Below are positions 21,419 to 32,092 of a stretch of 64,000 nt of DNA, piece after piece. Source of the DNA: Toxorhynchites rutilus septentrionalis (taxonomy: Eukaryota > Arthropoda > Insecta > Diptera > Culicidae). Below the pieces are notes generated by a model. It was given only the letters and a program-made list of their open reading frames with translations, did no database searches and was not told where the DNA came from. The position numbers and the translations under genes were made by a program. How positions within the stretch are numbered: position 1 is the first letter of the stretch; every line of letters begins with the position of its first letter. The stretch lies in contig NC_073746.1 in assembly GCF_029784135.1 (NCBI RefSeq), positions 160,865,608 to 160,929,607 on the forward strand. The letters are read 5' to 3'.

Positions 21419-22101
21419 TAGGGGAACCCGGGGCAAGAGTGCCCATCTGATTATTTTGCCTATTTCCATCTTTTACAATTATTTAACTACAGAACTTTGT
21501 TTTATGCAGATACTGCATATATCTCACATATTATCAGCCAGAACCTTAAATATTTTTTTTATTGGAAAACAGATAAATACTAACTGAGCTTCTTACAACT
21601 GCAATCTATATATATATAAGAACGACAAGGCGCAAATTAACGAAATACCCTCAGTTTCTATATGTTTGCATGATTCTACCCATAAATACAAATGGAATAA
21701 TAATTTTTCTTCAACTTGCTGTATGAACTAATTTAAATCGTACGCATTTATTTCAATAAAAAATAAATTTGTTATCTCTCAACTTCCGGGGCAAAAGGAG
21801 CCATTATTACCGGGGTGAAAATGCCATAGTCGTAACCTCGAATTCGATCTGTCAAACGCAAATAGTGTAATCGTGGTTGTGTTTGTTGTGGTCATGGTTT
21901 GTAAATATGAACGGATTTCGTTCCGAAACCAGTGGCAGATGGAAACTATGGTTGTTGCCGTACATTCTGTAAACCATGGAGACGAGCTGCGGAGGAATAT
22001 AGTTTGCCCAGAAGAACATTGGCCAAATATGTGCAGAAGTTAGGTCGTTTTAAAACTGTGTTTGTTAAATAACAGGAGCAACTCGTGAGTCACATCCTTA
22101 A

Positions 22102-23148
22102 CACTAGAACTACCGAAACCGTCAATTTGACGGATTTCAAATTTCAGGGTCAAAAATTTTATGTATTGTTCTAGAATTTTGCGATGACTTTTCATGAGAT
22201 GTAAGGATAGATTATTATTCATATTCAATTACTGTTTACCGGCTTTAACTTCCACAATCAGTGCCATCTATACCTATTTCTACCGAGACCCGTCAAATTG
22301 ACGGATCTGGCAATTTCAAAGTTTATAATAAGCTATGTATCATCCATGGAATGGTGGACATCAATAAGTATCTGCATTCAATTAGACATGCAATTTTGTG
22401 CAGTTTACGCACAATAGTTGTCCGATATGTTTAGAGTTTAGAGTAGTTACGAAATTTAGATTGTAGAAATAGAAATAGGAATACCTGAAATTGTATCGTT
22501 TTACAATAAAACCAAGTTTGGAGTAGATGTAGTTGACCAGATGGCACGCAAATATATCATAAAAGCAGGGTCTGGTAGATGGCCATTGTAAGTGTTCTAC
22601 TATATTTTGGACTTGGCAGCAATCAATTCGTGGATTTTCAACGAAGAGACTTTTGATGAGAACATAAACAGAAAACAGTTCTTAATTCAATTGACAGAAG
22701 AACTATCCAATGAACATAAGTGCTGCAAAGAACAAGCTTCCTCCAAAAAAGAACCAAACAAAGCAATGGATTGTACTACAGAAAACTTAACTAAAAGACT
22801 TGAGGTCGATAATCTTGTCAAATACAATTATGCAACAAAAACAGAGCTATGTATATTTGCAATACATGCAACAAATACGTTTGTGGCAAGTGTTCATCCA
22901 GAATAACATGTTTTTGTAAGATATGTGCCTCATATTCATAGACCTATAAATGTAAATATAAACCTTTTTGTTTATTTTTTTATATCAAAAACATATGAAG
23001 TGTTATAATAAATGTTGTTTTTGTCAAATCACATTCTTTCATTAACATAAACTAACTAAAAAAATACAACAAACGCGCTAATCAGAAATCCGTCAATTTG
23101 ACGTGTGCTGTAGAACTAGGTATTTATTAAACGTCGGTAGTTCTAGTG
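22102..23148 (+). mobile_element. piggyBac-type element, internally deleted, TTAA flanks
   Basis: Terminal repeats CACTAGAACTACCG (22102-22115) and the exact complement at 23135-23148 are each flanked by TTAA (22098-22101 and 23149-23152), the diagnostic piggyBac target. The palindrome GTCAATTTGAC or GTCAAATTGAC recurs near both ends (22121, 22291, and 23093 in part). The element is 1,047 bp, much shorter than a full copy (about 2-2.5 kb), and retains only the transposase 3' end. Confidence 0.85.
22478..22941 (+). pseudogene. piggyBac transposase C-terminus, broken
   Basis: The frame contains IPEIVSFYNKTKFGVDVVDQM, the catalytic-domain block carrying the last conserved Asp residues of piggyBac (DDE_Tnp_1_7) proteins. 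GRWPL follows, then an in-frame TAA, then the FYYILDLAAINSWIF block. In another frame the C-terminal cysteine-rich domain is legible (CNTCNKYVCGKC...CFCKIC), ending at a stop at 22939-22941. So at least one nonsense codon and one frameshift disrupt it, and the N-terminal two thirds are deleted. Confidence 0.8.
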
Positions 23149-23825
23149 TTAATATGCAGAAGTTATTTTATGGGCTGACAACACACGACATCCCGAACCA
23201 AGGGTATAAAATTGCAGAGTGAAATAATTTAGATCACTCTTTCGACAAAACATCCAAATTGGCCGGAGAAGATTGGCTTGCCGGTTTTCGTGAACGCCAC
23301 CAGAACTTGAGTTTGCGTTCTTTGGAACCACCGTGAATTTCACCGTGCTTTTTTCATCAAAAATTATATTTTTATAAGATTGGCACTCTTGCCCCGTACT
23401 GGAAAAATACAAGCCAAAAACATCATTTTTGTAAATGAAACATTTTCATAGTAAACATAACTTTTCAACAATTCGATGCATAGCTACACCTTAATAGGAG
23501 TAAAAATGAACAAACCAGCAAAAAAAATGGAAAAAATTATAACAAAAGAGCATTCAAAAACGGGTATTAGCTTAAGGTGGCACTCTTGCCCCGGGTTCCC
23601 CTAGGTCGTTATCTGTCCTCCATGAACTGAAATAACCAATTCGGCATGGTTCAAGCAAAGTTGTTGAAATCTGTATCTCTTTCCACGCAGAAAAAAAACT
23701 GTTCGGTTCAGCTTTTCAACGCTTATTGTTTGTTTTGTTTTTATTGTCGTCAATCTAATGTAGACTGATACATTCTTAATCCTACTTAAAACTACTACTT
23801 CGGTCGCTCTAAACCTAGGGAGCAA

Positions 23826-24095
23826 ATTAAATTGAGAATTGATGGAAAAATTTTAGATTTAAACTTTGATGTTGCCGAAGAGTTCAATTGTCATTTTACT
23901 AGCATTGGTAGTAATTTGGCAAGCAAATTATTTATTTATACTTACGATTATTTAAAATCTGTCAAAAGTATGAGTAGCTCCATCTTTCTGAGGCCCGCTA
24001 GCGTTAACGAAGTAAAAATCTTGATAAGTCAGTTGGACTCTGAGAAAAGTAAAGGTCAAATCTCAAATCTCAAATCTTACTTCGTAACTTCGTAA
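23826..24095 (+). pseudogene. CR1/Jockey-type pol linker fragment
   Basis: The frame reads LRIDGKILDLNFDVAEEFNC then HFTSIGSNLASKL and a VNEVKILISQLDSEKS block. This is the kind of linker between endonuclease and RT (EFN.HFTSIGS.LA) seen in Jockey/CR1-like elements. RT blocks are not present on this strand nearby. It is an isolated fragment of an element distinct from the minus-strand copy at 24325-26330. Confidence 0.45.
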
Positions 24096-24146
24096 CAGAA
24101 GATTTGACAAAATTCATAATCTGATTTGTCGAAATTTTTGCTTTTT

Positions 24147-24320
24147 CATTCGGGTAAATGTTCATTCGGATATTTGTCACATTCGGGTATATCTCCATTC
24201 GGGTAAATGTTGCATTCGGGTATTTGTTACATTCGGGTGAATATCATTCGGGTGAATGTCATTCGGGTATGTATTACATTCGGGTAAATATGTTTCGGGT
24301 AAACGCGTTTCGGGTGAATG
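24147..24320. repeat. minisatellite of CATTCGGGTRAAT-type units
   Basis: About twelve degenerate units of a CATTCGGGTAAATGT-like sequence run in tandem, with short spacers of about 12-20 bp period. It ends at the boundary of the Jockey/CR1 fragment (24325). Confidence 0.75.
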
Positions 24321-24324
24321 GGAC

Positions 24325-26330
24325 ACAATCCAATACTACAGTATTCGAGAATTGATCTGACGTATCTATATATATAAAAATGGAGTGATGTCTGTCTGTC
24401 TGTCTGATTCTTATAGACTCGGAAACTACTGAACCGATCGACATGAAAATTGGTATGTAGGGGTTTTTGGGGCCGGGGAAGGTTTTCGTGATATTTTGAG
24501 ACCCCTCCCCCCTCTCTAAGGGGGGGCTGCCATACAAATGAAACACAATTTTTTGCATTACTCGGAAATTAATCAATCAAACGAAACCAAAGTTGGCATG
24601 TGAAAGTTTTAGGGTGCAATAAATGTTTCTATGATGGTTAGACAGTCCTTCCCCCACTCAAAGGGGGGGCTGCCATACAAATGAAACACAAATTTCTGCA
24701 TTACTCGAGAATTAATCAAGCAAATGAAACCAAATTTGGCATGTGGAGGTTTTAGGATGCAATAAATGTTTCTATGGTGTTAAGATACTCCTTCCCCCTC
24801 TCTTAGACGGGGCTGCCGTACAAATGAAACACAAATTTTTGCATTACCCGAGAATTAATCAAGCAAATTAAACCAAATTAGGCATATGGAAACTTTAGGG
24901 TGCAATGAATGTTTCTATGGTGGTTAGATACCCCTCCCCCCTCTCTTAGGGGTGGCTGCCATACAAATAAAACACAAATTTCTGCATTACTCGAGAATTA
25001 ATCAAGTAAATGGGCGGGACGATGTTTGCCGGGTTAGCTAGTGTAATATACAATGTTGCTCTATGGATGGTTGTATTGTAATGATCGAAGGTTAGTTTGG
25101 AATCTAAGACCACGCCTAAGTCTCTTACTCGTTGACATCTATCAATGGGTTGATTTCCCAGCTTAACACCATTGTTCAAGTGTGTTCTTCTTCTTGTAAA
25201 AGTCATCAAAGTGCATTTCCTAACATTGAGCTGTAAAAAACTATTGGTGCACCAATTATAAAATATGCCAACTTCATTTTTGAATGTTTGAGAGACTTCT
25301 TCATTCTTTATTTCCATATACAGCTTCATATCATCTGCGTGAATAAGTGCCTTAACACTGTCAAGAAAAACGCGAACGTCATTAACAAATAAAATGAACA
25401 AAATCGGTCCCAAGTGAGTGCCTTGAGGAACTCCGGATGTAACAAATATTGGTTTAGAAATTTTCCCATTAAATCTTACTATTTGAGTGAGGTCAGTCAA
25501 ATATTATTCTAGCCATTTCAATAGCTTGACTTCTATCCCAAATTTTTGAAGTTTAAGAAAGAGTAAGGGTATATCAACACGATCGAAAGCCTTACTAAAG
25601 TCAGTGTATAGAGCTTCAACTTGATTACTATTATCCATTGCATTCAAAGTGAATGTGACAAATCCCAGTAAATTTGGTGTTGTTGATCGTCCTTTGAAAA
25701 AAACGTATTGCTTATTCGTATTTCGTGTCGTTTGCTGTTGAAAAAGTTTTTAGTTTATTATGGCTTCAAAGAGTTTTGGAATGCAAGAAATAATTGCTAC
25801 TCCTCGATAATCTCTTACATCGGATCTATTACCGGATTTGAATACTGGTACAAGAAAAGAGTTTTTCCATATATTTGGGAACCTTTCTGATTCCAATGAC
25901 TTATTGAAAAGCCATAAAAGTGGATGAGTTAATCCAGATGCCAAATTTTTTATAAAAACTGGTGGAATTCTGTCAGGAACTGGCCCTTTCGAGACGTCAA
26001 GCTTATTTAATGCGTCAAAAATTTTAATGTAAGTTAGTTGTCTGACGCCAGCATTACATGGAAATTCTGGAACAAATGCAAAGAAGTCACGATCTCGGTC
26101 CTCTTCAAATGTTTCAATGTAAACTTCTTGAAAAAATGTTGCAAAGAGATTGCAATTTTTTACTGGGTTATTCCCCACGGTATTGTCAAGGTGCAAGCGT
26201 GATGAGAAACCATTTTCGTTTTAATTTTAATACCGCTTGTTGTATGCATATATTCTTCGTATTACCTACCCTCACTAAATTTCTAGATTCTTCGATGTAT
26301 TCCTGACAGTTGATTCAATATTGATGAAAA
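24325..26330 (-). pseudogene. Jockey/CR1-type non-LTR pol, decayed, with Helitron-like insert
   Basis: Minus-strand RT blocks, in order from high to low coordinate: LNKLDVSKGPVPDRIPPVFI (RT-0 to 1), VPVFKSGNRSDVRDYRGVAI, KGRSTTPNLL, YTDFSKAFDRVD (catalytic Asp), TSGVPQGTHLGPILF, and HADDMKLY (the usual F/YADD box with His in first place). After the Helitron-like insert (24365-25041), VRSILEY resumes at 24340-24360, but about 40 residues between are missing. An in-frame stop near 25501 and frameshifts break it. The endonuclease is absent or unrecognisable upstream of about 26300. Confidence 0.75.
24365..25041 (+). mobile_element. Helitron-like non-autonomous element, complete copy 2
   Basis: It begins TCTATATATATAAAAATGGA, then a (CTGT)n microsatellite and the block GGAAACTACTGAACCGATCG. 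About four tandem units of 143 bp follow (CATACAAATG landmarks at 24531, 24674, 24818 and 24960), and it ends GGGTTAGCTAG. The host bases are A on the left and T on the right with no duplication. A 5'-TC, a 3'-CTAG (CTRR) and insertion at A|T fit Helitron termini. The clear 3' hairpin of classic Helitrons is not evident, so a Helentron/DINE-like relative remains possible. It sits inside a Jockey/CR1 fragment. Confidence 0.6.
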
Positions 26331-27225
26331 AGCATTACTATATCTCACCCTATGAACATCATTTGAATTGAGAGGTTCATATGTAGATCAGGTGGAAACT
26401 GTCACTATCATTTATTTGAAGTTCTATGCCTCTTAAAAAAACACCCTGGATTATTACCCTGCAGCTGCAACCTTTGACCATGTTTTGTTAGTATATTATG
26501 CCGAACATTCGGGTTACTCCGCACTCCTCAGGTCTGTATATTCGAATATGTTTTCAAATGGACAAATTCCGGGTGGCATTACTAAAGGTAATTCAATGCA
26601 CTAAATTTCCCTTGAATGCTACATTAAGCCTTCTAAAAAATTATTCGACCGCATACCGCCTTGCGGTAGTTGACCGGAACCTTAGCCATGATCGATGAAA
26701 AGATATTTGGCAGCATGTTCTCTAGATCTTTCGTGATCTTAACGATTAGCTGCTTCTCCGTTTGACCACACAATTACTGGAGAAGATCTTTCGTTTGTGG
26801 TTTGCCCAACCCAACTTTTGTAAAGAAAGAAAAACAAGAAAATACTTGGAAAGGCGTGATTAGTGGTTACAATTCGAAACACCAACAAAAACTCACTACT
26901 GAACATATTCTTACGGAATGTTTACTACTAAGAAAGAACGCGAAATGGAAAGTATTCTTGATAACATAGAGGAAACTCTCTAAAAAAATAGATAGTTGAT
27001 ATAAACATTTTAAACTTTTTAAAAAAGACTATGATCTTTGATCAATTGTAATTATTTTATGAAATTGATTATTGATAAAACAGACAGAAAGACGAAGAAA
27101 AATGTTTATATTCCAATAAAAAACGACATCGATCACCTCTGTCTTTAACATACCCATTTTTGAGTGTTTCACCTCTTAATATTCCTTATACGACATCGCC
27201 TCTGCCCGCCGTTCCGTTTGTATAA
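26331..27225. other. unassigned spacer
   Basis: No domain, TIR pair or tandem array was recognised. Confidence 0.4.
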
Positions 27226-27229
27226 AAAT

Positions 27230-27478
27230 GAGGGGCTCAAGATGAAAGTGGTGTAAGTGACATCATCGATTTATCTACATCGACTCTCTCTTTTGGTCAT
27301 AACTTAGCTGCAAACTCGTTCCCAGATGTTTTTGAAAATGTGAAAGATAGGTCAGAACCTCATCTATTCTATAGCAAACTCATATTGAACCGTTTTTGCA
27401 GTTGAGTTATTAACTAAAGAAAAAGTTGATGAAGAGGAATCGATCAAATCACTTACAGCCTTTTCATTCTAACCCCCT
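27230..27478 (+). mobile_element. MITE family A, copy 3
   Basis: A 249-bp copy with termini GAGGGGCTCAAGATG and CATTCTAACCCCCT. AAAT is present on both sides (27226-27229 and 27479-27482). It is more diverged than the other full copies. Confidence 0.65.
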
Positions 27479-27482
27479 AAAT

Positions 27483-27957
27483 CAAAAGCACATATTGTGA
27501 AGTTTTGGACCGATTGAGAACTGCGATTATGAACAAAAGGCCAGGTTTATTGACGAAAGGAGTGTTCCTCATCCATGATTATCCGCGGCCCCATTCTGCT
27601 CGCGTAACTCAAGAGCAATTGAAAAAAATCATCCTCCTTACTCCCCGGAGCTCGCCCCTAGCGAGTATTACTTATTCCCGGTGATGAAACAGGCGTTCGG
27701 CGGTCAACGATTCGATAACACTGAAAAAATTCGTGACGCAGTTACATCGTACTTCAAAAAGTTGGACGCTACGCACTTCGCGCTCGGAATAGAAAAACTC
27801 GTGCCAAGCTTTGAAAAATGCCCGAACGTTACGGCGACTATGTAGAAAAATAGAAAATAAAACGTAGATTACGAAAATCACCTTGTTTTCTGTCCTAACT
27901 TTATTTTTCCGCGATTTCTGAGGCACTGAAATTTATTTTTTGAACGACTCTCGTAGT
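27483..27957 (+). pseudogene. mariner transposase 3' part with right terminal repeat
   Basis: The frame reads LDRLRTAIMNKRPGLL, then FLIHDYPRPHSARVTQ (catalytic Asp block of mariner). In a shifted frame follow YSPELAPSEYYLFPVMKQAF, FDNTEKIRDAV and the C-terminus GDYVEK, again shifted. Mariner proteins normally have Asp where this copy has Glu in APSEYY. At least two frameshifts and a small deletion are present. The terminal AATTTATTTTTTGAACGACT followed by CTCGTA at 27931-27957 matches the form of a mariner inverted repeat. The 5' half is missing, cut exactly at the TSD of the adjacent MITE. Confidence 0.8.
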
Positions 27958-28048
27958 TTTCTTTCTCTATTTCCACACTATGTACACTATGACAATTTGA
28001 GTGCATGAAATCGCAAGCTAAACGGAACAAAAATACTAAAAGAATAAG

Positions 28049-28978
28049 TAGGGGAATTGGGGGTAAGCCCGTTACTAGGAGTAAGACCGGCACCCCTTGA
28101 GTTTTACTAGAAAACTCTAATCAACTATGTATTTGAACACTGTATATGTTAGCATCTATCATTTTAGACGTTTCAAATCAAATTCCACCGTGATTCGTTA
28201 AATATTAAAATACTAATCAAAACAAACGCGAGTGCCGATGTGCAACCGGATGTAATTTTTCGGTGGTGGAATTTAAGCTTTTATTCGATATGAACGAGGT
28301 TTCTAATACTTTTTCGTTGTTCTACAATTTGTCCCCTGGATTGTTAACGATCACTGGGATTCAAGTTGAGTTAAGTTAAAGCAATAAATAATTATAAATA
28401 GTTAGAAAAATGTACGCTGTTGGGGTAAGATCGTCACCCTTTGAGTGGAGTAAGCCCGGCCTGATTTCCAGTTAGTTGAAGGTTATTGGGACATATTTTC
28501 CATCTATTTCAGATGTCTCGCAGCTCCCAAGGAACTCGAATTGTGAGAGTGAGTCCCAGGAGAACCTCATCCTTACAAGAGAGGCTATCGTTGGTAGAGT
28601 TTCTGTCAAACGTGCTTTCAAGACTTTGGAATCCTCAGGTCCACATTACAGGCTTACGTTTTGTGAAAGGTGGTAAGCTCGAAACCAGGACCTAGATTCC
28701 ATCGAATTAGTGATTGAATTGTGGTGTGGTTTGAGGTGCCGCATGATAGATTTGCCTAATATGAAATTCTTTTCATATTCTATATTCACCGGAGCTTGTT
28801 CCGACCATATCTACGGGATCAGTTGAGCGGTTCGAACCATATTCGATAGCGACATCTAGAAGTAGAATACTTCCCATTTGACGGTTGCCACATTCAAACT
28901 GGTTCAGCTGGTGTCAGGTATATTCATTGTCAAATTGAGGGTGCCGGTGTTACCCCCATGGCGTGCCAGTTTCACCCG
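28049..28978. repeat. possible MITE-like segment with GGGGTAAG...CCGGCACCC motifs
   Basis: The left part carries GGGGGTAAGCCCG and GTAAGACCGGCACCCC. An internal copy, GGGGTAAGATCGTCACCC, lies near 28420. The right part carries the inverted GAGGGTGCCGGTGTTACCCC near 28940. The inverted arrangement suggests a transposon with repeated terminal motifs, but no exact ends or TSD could be fixed. Confidence 0.4.
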
Positions 28979-29525
28979 AACTGGTTGGTGAACCCTGACT
29001 ATTAATTGCAGAATTACCGATTAATAGTGTTAATAAAGTCAATTAAATCTATACGACAAATGTTGGTAAAAAATGGTGGAGGTAGACGGCCGATTGAGTA
29101 TTCGTTTCAAAAGTCCACAGGTTTACCCGTAACATTCATAATGCCAAATATTCTTAATGTAGTGAAATTCACATTTTCAATAGCCCGAATTAGTCAAAGT
29201 GTGATACTTGTCATCAAAATTCAAAGAATATCACTAAACAAATAAGGATAGATTGCGGAACCAAATAAATACGTTGAAATTTGCGCCTCCATACCAAAAG
29301 GTTTCATACGCCCGATGAAGTGAGGAAAAAAAATCGTAAATAATCCAGTGAAGCCTCTGAATTCGATCTCTAACAAACGAAATCAATTTATGTCACGATA
29401 GTAAACTATTTCATGCTACCTTCCTCAAATCTCGCAAACCCATTTTTCTCGGGCGTTTCCCCTGTCTCGTTTCTGTCCCATTTTGTCAAAACAGACCGTC
29501 TGTAACAACTTATCATCTAATTTAA
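28979..29525. other. spacer leading into a single-copy island
   Basis: AT-rich with no gene. It becomes less repetitive after about 29400. Confidence 0.4.
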
Positions 29526-29563
29526 ATTTATTGCTTTTATCATCGCTCGGTTTCCTCCCAAAG

Positions 29564-29711
29564 GTACGAAAACTCGACGGCTACAATGGCACCAGGGGGC
29601 AGCAGCAACAGCAGCAACAGCAACAAGGACAACGCGCTCAACCCGCTCAGCCACTCAAACGCTCTGAATTCAGCGGAAGCCACCGGTGGAAGGCTGGAGC
29701 AAAAAGATTGA
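29564..29711 (+). CDS. candidate short host exon (Ser/Asn-rich or Gln-rich)
   Basis: A pyrimidine-rich tract ending CCCAAAG (to 29563) could be a splice acceptor. Downstream, one frame to TGA at 29709-29711 gives MAPGGSSNSSNSNKDNALNP and on to NSAEATGGRLEQKD. Its codon use is strongly G/C-ending (AAC, AGC, CTC, AAG, GAC), unlike the AT-rich surroundings. Its internal ATG (29589) has an A at -3 and a G at +4. A competing frame reads the CAG/CAA tract as polyglutamine (GQQQQQQQQQGQRAQPAQP) and is open from 29483 to 29722. I recognise no known protein. It could be a terminal exon, a small 5' ORF or non-coding. Confidence 0.3.
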
Positions 29712-31609
29712 TAAACTCGTGACATGAATTCATCTCTGATCCGGGGACAATCCCATCCCGGGGCGGGCTGGCTGTGTATGTGGGGCACTGGCTCCGCTAA
29801 GATTTACGCAGCTTTCTTCCGTGCCTCGAAATTAATCTTTTTGATGCGCTCTCGCAATCATCTTCGACCATAAATCTCCCGCTCAAAAGTTGCCAACCGC
29901 AGGAAGGAAACTCGTGACGGATCACCCGAGACAACGCACAGGGATGCGGGTGGCCACCGGGTTGGGGGGAGGAATACAAGCGAAAAAAGAAACTTCTGTC
30001 CGAAAAAAAACTTGTACACCAAGTTGCGAAGAGCATGGGTGTGTAACACAAATAGACGTAAATTTAATATTCTGTTAGTGTTGGCGCTATAAAAATATGT
30101 GATTGTGAGGGATGAAGGTAAGTCGGCGGTGGGGGTCTTGCTGGGAGTAACGAAATCCTTCGGAGAGTACATTCCGCTGCATATTTGCTTGGTTGAATTT
30201 TTATTTTTTGAATGGTTGATGCTTCCACCTACATTCCACAAACATTGTCGTCTTCCTGCAATTTGATTTTTTTTTTTCGAGCGACGTTGGATGGATGGAA
30301 TAGAGACGAAATGCGCCAAATGCACTTTACAGTATCTTTTCAGGATTTTTCGTCGAAGAAAAGAAAGTTGAGGTTGAAGGAATTTTTAACAATGGCTCGT
30401 AATGTGACATGCGTACACACGGTTAAATTCATCGTCACTAAAAAGCAATTATTTGGAGAAAAACAGCTTTCGCTCTAGATCTCTGATAATTGATATATAT
30501 TACCTTTTTATCGGGAGAAAATTATTTCAATCAACTAATAAACTGATAATATCTTCTACTGTTCAAAGAAAACGATCAATGTAATTAAGCATGCAAACCA
30601 TTCCGAACAAACCAAAGTGAAACATCAAAATTCATTTGCCCAAACTGCTGGGATATAACTTCACTCAAGGCTACTCAATTATTCAGTCCATTCCAAATCC
30701 TTTTGGTACGTGAAACCAACGCTTAATTCCATCTGTTGTACGTTGTTACTCAGACGTCTCGCCTTTTGCGCTAAGAAAATAGCCCATCAACAAAATCTTA
30801 TCTCTCGATCGTCTGCTTTCGAGTTGTGGGTGGGGAAGGGACCGGGAAACACAAAACTTCTGCATCAACTTTCCAGGGAGCTTCGGAAGAGAAAGTTGGC
30901 CCGTAAGCCCGAAAAAAATACTTCGAACTAGTTTGTGGAGAAGAAAATAAGAAGAAGAAGAAGAAGAGAAACAAAGAAAAATTAAATTATTTACGAACAT
31001 CTTTCCCGAAGACTTTTGCTCCCGGGCCAACGGAATGAGCTGTTTTCCTTTGGGTGCGCTTCCGTTTGTCGGCCTCATTCTTATCACGCAGCCCTGGTTC
31101 TCACTTTCGCCACCCACTTCCGGATGTTTACCGGCACCGGACCTACCACCGACCAAACGCCGCACCGCCCTCCATTCGTCTCGTTCCAGACAATTTACTC
31201 ATCGTTATTTCCTCTGCTCCTCCTCGGCAGCTTTTGGTTCGAGGCAAAAACAATTTCCCTCGTTTATTTTGCTATTAAAGCCATAAACTAATATTATAAC
31301 AAAGTAAGAGGAGAATTGTATCGGACGGAAGCTGCGAGCGATGCATGCATTGGGAGATGGAAACGGAGGTTATTTTTGCTTCACCTACGGAAGCATGGCA
31401 TCAAATTGGTACGAGCATGAACAGAATAACTGAAACGCTGCGGAAAGCGGTGAAAAGCTTTCGAACTGCTAAACGGGACTTTTGTTTTGGTTAACTTCTT
31501 TCGCGCGATTTCAGTTACATTCCGTCTAATGCGAATGATCAAAAGCCAATGTAAGTGACAAAAACGAAAGCTTTACAATATTTTAACGATTCCTTTCCGT
31601 GGATTCATA
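29712..31609. other. single-copy islands, no assignable gene
   Basis: GC-richer stretches at about 29712-30060 and 30700-31560 alternate with AT-rich DNA and a (GAA)n run near 30950. They are high-complexity and not repeated here, yet no frame carries a recognisable domain. This looks like host regulatory, UTR or intronic sequence. Confidence 0.4.
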
Positions 31610-31611
31610 CA

Positions 31612-32020
31612 CAGTGTGTCAATTATGTTTCGGGATTCATAGCAAAAATGTACTTTTTTAGTATTTATTAATCTATTAATTTTATCAAAATTTAACAGTG
31701 CGTCTAAAATGCGTATTCCATTTGAGAAATGATTCATTTTAAGAAATGTTTTTAACGCTTTAGTTAAAGCCGTTCGAATGCCCCTTATGTTGAAAAATGT
31801 GTTTTTTTTATTTGGCCTTTCTTATTGACGAGAAAAGAAAAGTCACATGACGCCAAATCAGGCGAATAGTGCGGATAACCTAGAACTGAGACGCGATTTC
31901 AAATCAATAATTTAGGCACGATCAGCAACTTCTGATTTGGTGCTTTGTGTGGTAGAAGAAACCAACGTTCTGGATTGTAATATCCGGGACGAAATTAGCG
32001 GCTTTGAAATGCTTCAAAAC
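31612..32020 (-). pseudogene. mariner-like transposase remnant
   Basis: The minus strand reads YPHYSPDLASCDFSFLVNKK (about 31820-31885). This is the mariner block containing the third catalytic Asp (usual form PYSPDLAP.D). Downstream in the same strand, RTALTKALKTFLKMN resembles the C-terminal helix region. Upstream sequence is too decayed to place the second Asp. A CACAGTGTGTCAATTATGTT stretch at about 31612 could be the terminal repeat. Clearly dead. Confidence 0.5.
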
Positions 32021-32092
32021 TGTAAAATAAAATCCCCTAGTAACCGCTTGGTCAGGTAAAATAAATTCCTAATAGGCAATCGAGTCCCTTAA

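Larger units (their letters stand above)
21421..23601. mobile_element. TA-flanked DNA element with perfect 23-bp TIRs
   Basis: The left end, starting GGGGAACCCGGGGCAAGAGT, and the right end (23579-23601) are perfect reverse complements over 23 bp. TA sits just outside both (21419-21420 and 23602-23603), as in Tc1/mariner/pogo insertions. Degenerate subterminal copies of the TIR core occur inside (GGGGCAAAAGGAGCC near 21788; GGCACTCTTGCCCCG near 23383). Its own interior shows no transposase. A piggyBac remnant lies inside. Confidence 0.75.

Noticed and set aside
24480..25015. CRISPR array (regular repeats of about 143 bp)
   Set aside because: The units are fully tandem with no unique spacers, the host is an animal genome, and the array belongs to a Helitron-like element.
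30746..31291. overlapping ORFs on both strands as host genes
   Set aside because: No recognisable domain, no consistent codon bias, and several frames open at once. They are more likely chance frames in a GC-richer island.
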